Assembly (NCBI GenBank): GCA_013397865.1
Contig: VZTI01003113.1
Location: 430,884 to 494,883 of the forward strand
From: Struthidea cinerea
Taxonomy: Eukaryota > Chordata > Aves > Passeriformes > Corcoracidae
Direction of reading: 5' to 3'
Length of the DNA: 64,000 nucleotides
A model generated the notes under the pieces. That model saw nothing but the letters and a program-made list of their open reading frames with translations, made no database searches and was not told the origin of the DNA. A program made the position numbers and the translations under genes. Shown here one piece after another: positions 14,401 through 26,400 of the stretch; the stretch's first letter is position 1; each line of letters opens with the position of its first letter.

Positions 14401-17400
14401 CACAGCTCACTGAACAGAGTGTCCCTGAGCACAGCCTGCTAAAGCAGCGTGCAGGGCTCGTGCCTGATCTCCCAGGGGCCTTACTCTGTCCCTCAGCACG
14501 TGCCACATCCCACGGGAGCGCAGGCTGGGACAGGGAACAGAAGGTGTTACTCACCACCACGATGTAGCGAGGTCTGTACTGGATGGTGCCGAACAGCCCC
14601 AGGATAACGATGATGATGTGCAGGAAGTTGGCCAGGATAGGGGCCCACTGGTATCCCAGGAAGTCGAACACTTGCCTCTCTAGTGCAGCAAGCTGGAAGG
14701 GAGAAGGAAAAGGAGAGTTCCAGCTTCTGCACCCACAGCGTTTGTTCTCAAGGTTTTGACGCGCTCCCTGAGCACATCCCTGCGGCAGCTGAGGGTGGGA
14801 CTCCGTCCCCAAAGCAATTTGCTGCCTATGAACCAGGTCAGTAGGACACAAGGCTTGTTGACACATCCCCCTTCGCCTCTGGTCTCACCCCAGCTCCTCT
14901 GATGGCTGAGCTCCAGTGCTGTGTGGGGCATTCCCCTGTGGTGTGCACTCTGGGGAGGTGGCTCTGGCAGAGGACAGAGGGGAGCAGCGGGATGGTAACA
15001 TCTTAAATGTTGAACGTGAAATACATTCACAAAAACGTCAGCGTAACTTTCCAGAGCTCATTTGTCAGAGCCTTCAACATCACTCCATCACTCCTGACAC
15101 CTCTTATTTTTCTGCTCTCCAGCACACATCCATCAACGTAAGAGAGAGGAGGAAACTCCTCCATCTTCGCCCCTCAGAAAATGCTGCCACCAGTAAGGAA
15201 ATTCTGCAAACACATCAGTTTCCCGGGACAGGCTGTGTTCCTCTCCAGCACTAATAACACAGTTCAGGGCTAGTACTGTGTTCTAGACATAAAACCCCAG
15301 TACTGTGGAAGTGCTGGGGCTGATTTTCAAACCGTATAAAGATGCTGTAGCCATCATGTGTGTATCAGACATCATCTGGTCCCCTGGCCCTGAGCCTCTG
15401 TGCAGCTGAAAGAGCACAATGGACATGCAATTGCCTGCTGGCCTTTGCATGCCCACAGCCTTTAAATGATATATCTATGGGAGAAATCATAAGTGTAGGG
15501 GGCAAAACTGTTAGTGCAGGTTTTTCGCCTGTGTCCAGCCTTGCATGGAGAGATCTTCTCTTTTTTTTGTCTTCACTAACACAGTGCAAGCCCCTCCATG
15601 GACCTGTCAGTATAAGATTTGAAAGTATGTTTAATTATCACAGTAGTCCACTGGGATTGCACTATGACATTTCATATTTATTTTTGCCTAAATAAATCGT
15701 TACGGTTTACTATCGACAGTCAATATTAATTTAACTCCTAATCAGGCATTAACCACAGGTAATCCTGGTCTGCTGTGTGTAATCAGCTATGTGACACCTT
15801 TTCCTGGCTGGGATCTAAGCACCAGGGCTTCTGTGATGGCTTAAAGCATTTACGGATGTGAGTGGCTGCAGGTGTCACTCAAGCCCCATGATGAGAGAAG
15901 CCACATCTATTAATTGGCCATTATTCCTCCTTCTTCCTGGCTCAGTGAGGAAATTGCCTTCACACCTCTCTTGGGCTAGGAAGGTATTGCAATTCCCAAC
16001 ACTACTTTGAAAGTTCAATAAAAATCTGTATTTCAAAGACATCTGTGGTTAAGGCAATCAGTCAGGGAGGGGGTAAGCAGCTTTCCCTCTATGGCATCTT
16101 ATTCCCAAGCAAAGAGGGACAGAGAAGTGGGGAAGGAATGGAGGAAGGTATCAAATCTCTCTTTTGTCAAGTAATCTGCCCTTAGAAGCAACGCCCTCTG
16201 CCCTCCTCTGATCCCTCTGAACCACCTGGAAGATGCTGTGGCCACCCACGGGGCTCTGGAGCCGGAGCGGGGCGAGTGCTGCTCCCGCCCGGCACAGCAG
16301 GTCTGCCGCGCCTCCCCAGGACCACCAGCCACAGGTTAAACACTTAATCCTTCAGAGGGGGATTAACGCACACACCTTAACGATATTGGGAAATTTGGGA
16401 TCCTGACTGGCTGGCAATGGGCCACTTGACTGTGACCGCTTCATCCAATCAGGCATTTAATTGGCTTTGTGTGTTCCGGGAGGAGCGTGTGCCGTGAGAG
16501 CCCCGCTCAGCCCGGGGGCACAGGGGGGTGTCCGCTGAGGTAATAATGGCCTGCTCAGCTTCGCCTCCTGCCTTCAGGCTCTGAAAATGAGGATAAACAC
16601 ACATCCCTCCTACCCGTGCCTTCTGCCATGAGTTCTCCCACTCCACAATCAGGGCAATCCATGTCTGGAGAAGTGTTTTCTTCCCCATTCTACTCCATGA
16701 GTATTTGCCGTTAGGGCTGTATAACAAGGGGAAAGCTTGTCCTTCCACCGCTTGTGATGTTTCCTGGTTTGTTTGGACCAGGAAAGAGACTGGGCTGTGA
16801 AGCGACAGATAAACAACCACCCTGGAGATGGACCTGCCAATCTACACAACTTCAGATTAGGGCACAGCTCCTTGAGAAGTCTCTGAATTTTTCCTCATAA
16901 TCCTAAAAATTATCTTCACACCATACTTCCTTCTCCCTCACCTCCCTTGTCTCCAGGTTCTTTCCATTCCGGTTTGCTTTCTTTTGCCACTTCCCCTGCA
17001 TTATTAAACTATTTTTGTGTACCTGGGAGCTGCAGGCGTGATTCAGCTGGTCCAGAGATGGGCTGTGCCCATCTGCTGGCTCAGGGAAGGAGAGGGGATG
17101 TGGGATGTGCGAGCTCACACAAGCTGTTTCCTCATTTATAAAAATAAAATTACAATTTGCTGTAAAACGTGCTGGTGACAAGCAAATGCTACTGATGAAA
17201 CTCCAACACTGTGTTAGTGACAGGCAAGGAGTGAGTTTGTGCTGCAACTGGAAATGCAGCCTGAAGTTATCCTGGGCTTCCCCCAGTCCCTCAGGAACTT
17301 ACCCTAATTAGGGAAATATTTGCTGAAAACAAATTTATAAACAACCATTTCACTCATTACACTCCAGGTCTGTGTGCACGGCTTACCCACAAGATGCTGC

Positions 17401-20400
17401 TGAGATTTGCAGGTAAACAGGGCTGATGTTCGGGTTAAGTTGGCCTTGATTTGGGGTTGGGATGTGAAGAATGTCACAGTGCCCTTCAGTCCTGGTCCCT
17501 CCAGTCCTGCTCGGAGACGGCAGGGTCAGGGTTTGCCCTGATCTATCTGCCCCACATACTAAACCTCTCTGGCTGCCTCTGGCTGAGCAGGGAAATGCCA
17601 TCTTTTTCTTGTGCTGCCAAGCTTGTGCAGAGCAATATCCTCGCTGTGGTGTTCCTCGCAATGATTCACACTGTCCTATTGAGAACGCCTATTCTATTCC
17701 AGAGACACTGGTTGTAAAGAGGAATGTCACAGATTGTGGCACAGGTTTCAACCCACTCAAAGCTGACAGGACCTTTCCATCAGGAAGGATAAATTTTTCT
17801 TCTTTATGACTATTCTTATTAAAACCAGGATTCCTTCTGCTCCTTTTGCTTCTCTAACCCATAGTATATTTTTACCTTTCATTCTTTAAATTAAATGATT
17901 TATTGCAGCACTAAAATCAGAAGAGTTGGGGCAGAATTTTCTCTCCTGAAATAAACGACATTTCTGCTGATCTGAGTGAAACTGGAACAGCAAATAACCA
18001 CGTGAAGCAATTGTTAGCCAGGCAGACAACACCAGCCGAAGCTCTCTCCTGGCCCATCACTCATTTATACAGCTGGGGAAGATATGAAAGGCAGAGGGAT
18101 GTTCTTCAGCTTATGGAGCCCATCCCATAGCTCACACACAGGGAGCACAGAGAGCTCTGGTCATGTTCAGGGGCATCACGCCGTAGAACTTCTCCAGAGA
18201 GGGAAGCTGTACCTGAGCTGGAGGGGTGCCCATTGCAGAATAGGAAAATGGTCTTAGAAAACATCTCAAAACGCGGGACAGTTTCTCACTGGGGCGTTCA
18301 AGCCACTCCAGCTGCGTTTCCAATGGCTGTGGCAGGACAGTGTCACTGGCAGGTGTCACTGCCAGCAGGACACTCCGAGCTGGTTCAGCATGGGCTGGGG
18401 GTGCTTGTTTAAATTCTAGCCCCTCAAATCTTTTTTATCCCCTCAACTTTGTCTTCTGTTGCTCCTCTCCTGCTGCTAAGCTGGAGAAACCAACCTGTTC
18501 CCTCGTGCCCCCACACTGCTGAGGAGGAAGGGATGCTGCTGAGCAGTCAGGTGCCTGTAATTCCTTAACTCCCTGTCCTTTATAGCCTACTATCAAAGCC
18601 ATGTTATCAGCTAGAGTTGCTCTTCTTAATTTATTAAGCTTTTAAAGCCTTTAATCTTATTTGGTTTGTATCTGTGTCTTTCACTGCATTTCTGAAATCA
18701 ACTGGGACACAAAAGAAAAAATATCAGTCTCAAGACGTTGGCATGACTCGTACAGACACAGCAAAGGTGCTCCGAAAACCCCACAACAGGTACAGTCACA
18801 CATCCATTTGTATCTGTTCCTGTAAGCAAACCTGCTTTTAACCTTTCCAAGCTCAGCTTTAATAAGAGACTTATTTTCAGAATGAAATGTTAGAAATAAA
18901 TATCCAAGCGTGCCATAAAGGGAACAAACGGGAAAGGCTGATCCCGCTGCAGCAAAAAAAAAAAAAAAAAAAAAGAGAGAGAGAGAAGAAAAAATGTTTT
19001 ACCCAGAAACCCAGGCAATTTTCCACTTGACCTATAAGAAAACAACCTGAAAACTCCTTTGCTACTCCTTGTCTCTCACTGCTGTGAGGACACAGCCTCA
19101 CAGACTGCTCCAGCTCCTGCTCCTACTCCTCCTCCTCCAGCTTCAGCTGGGACAAAATCTGCCACTTAACCCCCTGTCTGTCCTTTCTCTCCAGCCTGAA
19201 CCCAGCAAGAGCCTCAGCTGCAGCCCCGGGTCCCCACTGCGCTGCTGGGATGAAGTTCTGGGCTCCTGGCTGATCCCAATGCCCTGATCCAGGGTTTGAT
19301 TTCCTGCCAAGTGGCTTCGCCTTTTAAGAAGATGCTCTTTCTTTGTCTGCTGTGCAAACACCATCGGGGCTTTCACTGGAAAAGGTCACGGGCCTTTTCT
19401 TGAGGAAAAACTTGCACTGGTTTCCTGAGGTATTTTGGCCATGAGATGTGATGGGTTGAGCTCAGGGCAAAGTCTCCGTGCTGCTGCCCCTATGAGACAT
19501 CACACAAGGATGGAAATTTAGGTCCTGCTACCTGAAACAGCAGGAAGAAATTAAAAAGTCTCAGATTGCATAATTTGAAAAATATATCTATTTAGGTATT
19601 GAACACAAATATCTGTCTTTTTTGGTTCTTCCACATGGTTTAAGTTTGGCAACACTAAACACCTGTCTGCTGTTGATTAATATTATTATTAATGTATTGG
19701 TATTATTGTGATATAATAGATAATTCTACACATCTTTCTATATAATTGCTTTGACTTTGTAAATGCTGGGATGATGCTAGATCTAAACAATCCTAAACCC
19801 AAGCTGCTGTGTGCTGAAACTATCAGCAGCAAGCAAAAAACTCCCTTCTGTGCCAGTGTGTATTCAAGGTGGAGAAGATTCTGTGAGTAGAAAAACAATT
19901 AAACAGTAAGTCTGCTTTTACCATAGTGGCTGCATTTCTAAATAAATATGAATGCTTGCAACAGCTCTTTAATTAAGTTTATCTGAAAAAGCAGCTCACT
20001 GAGCCATTACTTCCCATCCCCAAATGGAAGGGCTCGTTCTACGAGGTGCCACGTCCTTGTCTCTCCCAAAGTCAGCCTCTCACGTGCTCACACCCGCTGC
20101 ATTCACGAAATCTATATTTCTTCAGTAAGTGTTGTCAAGGAAACCTTCCTTGGGGCCTTGTGATCCACAGCTCCTTTCCCAGCGTCCCTCTCCCAAGCAC
20201 AGAGGTCAAGAGAGTAATTGCACAGGAGGTCTCTGTTTGTCACTGGCTCTCTCAGGCATCTTTGGTCACTCTGGCCACTGGGTACAATGTGCTCCATTCT
20301 CTGCTCCCCTGGTCTGTTTTCTCCCCAGCAGCTGCTGAAACCCCTTCTGTTCACACAGACATTAGAGAGGCCTCCAACAGCAGAGCTGGTACCTTGAAGT

Positions 20401-23400
20401 CATTTATATTTCAGAAGAAAACTGGTCACTGTGCTGGCCTGGAGGACCTTCCAAAGAGCCCCACGGGGCAGCAGGAAAAGTTCCCACCATGATCCCACAC
20501 CAGGTCACTCCCTGCAGCAGGGCCTGGCTGCTCCTGGCCATCACCCTCCAGCAAACCCCACTTTTAGGCTGCCTTGCACCACATCCAAGGATCAGGACTT
20601 CTCCCAGCCCAAAACCATCCTGTGCAGAGCCTGGGCAGGTGTAATACCCTCCCTGTGGTTTGTCACAACTGCTGCTGAAGACTGGAGCATCCTGCTGTTA
20701 AACACCCCAGTGCTGAGCCCTCACCTCCTCATTCCCCCTGGCCTGGCACCTCTGAGCTCTGAGTTCTCCCCTCCCAGCATAATTTTGTGTGTGGACAGTG
20801 ATGGTCTCAGAAGTGCCACTGCTGTGACCTTGAGCCCTGTGCTTTCTGCTGCCAAACCCTCCCAGCAACATCCAAGCTGCAAAGATATGTCATTATTCAG
20901 TCCCACATGCCCAAATGCTGCTTAGCATTCCAGGGAAGGCACAATCCTGCTAAACATAAGGGATGAGACTGGCACTGAGCAGTGCAGAAGGCTGTTTGTG
21001 TCTGGAGCTGAGGCTCTGGCTCCAGAGGCACTGAGGTTTCCTAAGTACATCTCGCAGAGCCACCAGCCCTGCTCCACTGAAGACACAGGCCATGCACAAG
21101 AATTCACAGAATCATGGAATCCTTTAGGTTGGAAAAGCCCTCTGAGATCATTGAGTCCAACTGCTCCCTCAGCACTGCCAAGCCCAACACTAAACCATGT
21201 CCCCAGGTGCCACAATTGAACGTCTTTTAAATCCCCCCAAGAATGGTGACTTCAATACTGCCCTGTGCAACCTGTGCCAGGACTTGACAGTCCTTTTGGT
21301 GAAGAAATTGTTCCTCATATCCACTCTAAACCTCCCCAGGAACAATTTGAGGCCCACATCCAGGCAAACCTCTTAAGCCTTTTTACTCCAAGTGTTGGAT
21401 TGTGCCACGGAACTGGCAGAACACCAGGAGCTGGCAGTACTTTTTCTAGCAAGACATCACAGCCCATGGTCCCTTCCACGTGGCACATCCACAGGTGCCC
21501 TCTCCTGCCCCAAAACCTTCCCAGCAGGGTGGTCAGCAGGACAGTGAATGAACTGCTTGCACATAATGCTGCAGAGGTGAGAAGAGGTTGCCCAGCACTG
21601 AGGTTCTGAAAGGTGCTCAGAATCCAGCTCCTGGGAAAAAGACTGCTTCCTAGGAGGAATACTTCAGAAAATTTTTGCTCTGGATTGCCTAAACTTCTCC
21701 CAAATCAGGGTCAGTCACGTGTCTGGTGAGGACTGTGCTCTGTATAGCCCTCACAGCCTCTGGCCTGCTTGGTTTCCTGGATTCCATCTCCCCTTGGAGC
21801 TCAGACCCCAGCGATGCAGGATGCAGGCAGCATTGGATATGGGAGCTGCTCTGTTCCCTGTGCTCCTGCCTGTGTCTCCTGATGGCACCTCAGCTCTGCA
21901 CGCTGCTGTGATTGCTGATTGCTGAGAGCACCAATCAGGCTAAATTAATAAGCAGGTGCCTTTGTGATCCAGGCAGAAAAGCACTCTGACAGGAATGACA
22001 AACTTATTTTATTTGCAACCTACGTCAACACTCCAACCTACGTTCCCCAAACATAATTAAATTAATCTGTTGTGCCCACAGTGTTCTCCCCTAAACCCCC
22101 CCGCAATGTTTTGCTCCTCCCTGAGTTTCATGGCTCAGCTTTGGGTCTCCAGCTTTCAGACAGAGAGAGGAGGCACTGGGGTGAAGGGGATGTGACTGTT
22201 TTCGCAACAGACATAAAACTCAGTGAGTTTCTTCAACAAGTGCCCGACATTTTTGCCACCCAGATGCCCAGGTTCAGGCTCCACACTCCTGGCTTTCCCT
22301 CACCTGTTGAAGAACTTGCTATCTTATCCCACCTCATGCTGCTGATCATGGGCAAACATCCCAGCTGCCCCCTCAAACAGTATCCTGGCATGGCTGACAG
22401 CTTCAGCTCTGGGTGGAAACTTCTCCCACCAGGAGCACAAATTACCCCGTTGCATGAAATAATATATATATTAAAGGTGTGCCATTAACTCAGCAGCCCT
22501 TTCCCTCTGGAGATCTGCTACCAGTTATGAACCCATCGAAACACTCCAAAGGCTGTGAGGCAGAGCAGTGCTGGAGGTCAGCAGGAATTTAATTTTCTAA
22601 TAGAGAGATTTATTCCCCACCAACAGGGCATTACATTGCATGATCCCTGCTTCTGCTCAGCCATGAATGCTATCTGAACTGTGGGCTCGTTCCCCTGAGA
22701 GGGATGCAGGGGAAAAAAGTGAAAATACTTGAAAATTAGCCAAGGGGTTGTTGTGTTTAGGGAATGTAACCTAGATCCTTTTGGCCTGCTATCCTAGGCA
22801 TCATCTGCTTAGCTACCAGAGCCAGTTCTGCTGCTGGGGGGAGAAGGGAAACCATCGACAGGGCTAGCACAGAAGGCACAAGACTGCCCTGAAGCACTGC
22901 TTGGGCCAGCACTGCCTGGCCTGTCTTCTCCTGATGCAGCCCTTTGGAATCTCCTGGGTGTGGGAGCAGCAGAGTGTGAAGAGCTCAGAGATCCCATGAA
23001 CTCTCAAGTGTACTAGAAAGACTTTAAATTATTCAGGGGCCTGACCAAAACTCTCAGTGTGTATTAAGCCCCTGAGACACCAGCTGGACTCACCCAGCTT
23101 AGAAAAAAATTCTCTCTTTGCTATTTTATGGGCACTTACTACAAACTGCAATTTTATTTTGCTGCTGTTGACCCCAAAGCTGAATTGTGGCTGTAAATAT
23201 ACCGCTGGAGTTCCCCCAAGGGAGCAGTAACTCTTGCTTCAGGCTCAAAAAGCCAAGCTCAGTTTTCCCTCTGTCCTGTCCACACACAGCCTAAGAAAGA
23301 CTCGTTGTCACCCAGTGACACTGAGACCACCCCCTGCGTTTGGCTTTATGAACAAAAATGTTCACTGGTGTCCCCTGCCAGTCTAATTCATGGCTGGCAC

Positions 23401-26400
23401 CTGCAGCACTTTCTCTTCAGGAAGGGTCACCTGTGGCCTGAGTGACAAAAATGCCTCTCTGAAGGCAAAACACCTGCAGAAAGCCACCTGAAGCCGTTTT
23501 TCTCATACAGCAGAAGATGAGGGTGAGAGGTTTTTTGGTGGCCATGTAGCAAAGCCCCAATCTTTGCACAGGTCTGTGTCTGAGCAGCCCTCACTCCACA
23601 GGATGCTCCCAGCACATGGAGCAAATGGTCCCTGTGCTGCTGGACTTTTGTGGGAACCCTCCAGGGCCTTGTGAGCTAAAGGTCCCTGTTTGTCCCCCTC
23701 CCCGCACCCCACAGCTCCCACCCCGCTCCGGCCGCCTCAGCGCCCGCTCTCCCACAGCTCCTTCCCGCACACGGCACTGGCAGCTCCAGCAGCTGATCCC
23801 CTTAATTAGGTCACAAATAGATTACGTGTAAAACACTTGCACCAGCCAGATCCTCTGAAGGAAAAACATGCAAGCCCTGCAACTGGGGTAAAAGCTCGGG
23901 AGAGGAAAGGTGCCAAAGCTGAAATAACTCTTCAAAACTTTGTCTGCAGGAGCCCTGCTTCAGTTTCTGCTCGACAGCTGGGCCCCTGCTCCCTGACACT
24001 GGAGCTAAGTGGTAGCGTTGCTTTAATTTCCTCTTGCTTCTGCTGCAATGCCAGATTGCTTGGATATTCGTAAACAGAAGGAATTTAATGAAAATTATAA
24101 TTAGAGCCCCGCGGTGCTCTTGCAGGTCGCCTTTACACTGGGCTGCCTATTTACATTACAAATCAGGCTGGTGTCACTGCAGGGTCTACAGCAAGAGAGG
24201 AGAATTCATTAAAAGGGAAGCGCAGGGTGAGTGAGAAATAGGGGAGTGAGAAAATGATATTGTTATTATTAATAACCTAGGAAATTGGGATCTGCCATGG
24301 TCTTGCTGCAGCTTTGCTCCTCGAAGGAAAGCTCATCCTAATCAGCCTGAAGCAGGAGGGGACACCGCACAGTCACCCAGAGACTTCCATGGCAATTACT
24401 GTACAAATGGACCCTTTTTGGTGGAGCAAGGCTTCCTCACCCCACCAGGACACAGAAAAGTGCTCTTAGCACCTAGCTGCCAAGCTGGGGGTGTTAGGAA
24501 GAGACAACATGAAGGAAAAGAGATGCAGTTCCCATTATTTTGCAGCTTTCCCTTTCCACCTGCCAGCAGCTCCATATGATGCTTTTCCCCCCCCTGTAAT
24601 GCCACAGGCAGCAGCTCCTTCCACCAAAGCCCTCCAGCACAGCTGGTGACTCTCTGTCTTCCCATCTATGCAGTGAAATTAGGAGCAACAACCTCGTTTT
24701 ACACAGAGAATTGCTGCAGACTTGGGTCCTATTTGTAAGAAGCTTCTGTCACATTCCGCACCAATAATCCTGCCTCAGCACTAACAGCATCTTCACTGCC
24801 ATTGTGGTTTTTTGGACGCCCACCTGCCCGTGGTGGCAAAAAGAGGTGGCATTTTAGGTTGGGAACCTCCCATGATGACAGCAGCACCAGCCCAAACCCC
24901 TCACCTTTCCTTTCACTGTCACATTCTCAACACAGAGAGGTGAACTCCCCCTGTTCCCATGCCTGCAATCCCCAAATGAGAAGCTGGAGGTATTTTAGGA
25001 GTTGGGCTGCAAACAAGCCAAGTGGTTTGTTTGCATTTCATCCCCACTATCATCATATAAAGCAACCCACACTATGACAGCTGAGTTTTTAATCATCACT
25101 AGTAACACTGATGTTTGTGCTTTGCCCAAAAAAACCCTAACCAAAACACAAAAATGTGTTTATATCAGTTAAAAACAAAGGACAAAAGAAAAACTCCCCT
25201 TGAAAAATTATAACTGAAAAAACATGTAGCCTTTTTTTTTTCAGCTGAAAAATAGATATCAGTGAAGAAATACTAACCAACTCTCCCCTGATGAATGTAC
25301 CAGCAAATTTCCAGGCCTGTCATCAGAGCATGAAATGAAAAAGAACTGCGAAGAAAATAGTATTTTGGACAAAAAAACACTTAGCAGTTCAGCTTCTGGT
25401 TCCAGTAAAACGCTTCTGACAGGAAGAATTTTAAATTGGAACAAACAGGAAAACGATGATTGTGTTCAAAACAGGCACTGTCAGAGGCTTTCGGGGTATT
25501 GCAGGAATTTTCCAATAACCACAATCCCCACAAAGAACTTCCCTCTAAGAAGTGGATGGAAAATGAATCAATCACGATTGATTTTCATGATCTGATTGCT
25601 TCTCTGGAAGAAAATCAGTCCTACTTAAGTAATTGATTAGTTACCTCAGCAATTACAGGTAAAAAACCTGGCTTCCCTTGCCTCCCTCAAGGCATATAAA
25701 CTAGGGATATTCCAGTTTTCCAGCTGTTTCAGGAGGCAAAGCCAATTTTATGTGAATGAAAGATGATTTCTGAGCTGTCACCCACATCTCAGGAGTCATC
25801 AGCACCCTCAGCATGGTCCCTCAGAAGTGAGGAAGGCTGAACACCTCCTGGGCTTCTTCCTCAGCTGCACCTCCGAGCAGTGCAGGCTGCAGAGCAGAAC
25901 TCTATTTTCCTCAAATAAAAGCAAGAAAACAGAGACACACAAAGTGCTCAAGCAGATTCATCAAGTAAATGTCTAAAGAGGGAGCTGGCAAAAATTTAGG
26001 CACGATTTGAGGCTGAAGATGTGCCTCCCTCTTTCACGGGTGATGGAGTAGTTTGGGAACTGCAATCTGCTCTGGGCAGTGATGGAAGGGTGAGAGCACA
26101 GCCCTGCTGCAAAACACAGTCTGAGTGCTGGGAATCAGGGCTCCAGGGCGGATTTTCTGGGATTCACAGCGTGAGAGTGGCTGTGGGGGAAGTCACTGAG
26201 CCTGTGGTTTTCTCGTGCCTCCCTCTTTCACGGGTGATGGAGTAGTTTGGGAACTGCAATCTGCTCTGGGCAGTGATGGAAGGGTGAGAGCACAGCCCTG
26301 CTGCAAAACACAGTCTGAGTGCTGGGAATCAGGGCTCCAGGGCGGATTTTCTGGGATTCACAGCGTGAGAGTGGCTGTGGGGGAAGTCACTGAGCCTGTG

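Noticed and set aside
14041..14866. 198-codon minus frame running through NKAIN4 exon 2
   Set aside because: Only 14555-14692 is exon. The rest is readable intron on either side of consensus splice sites.
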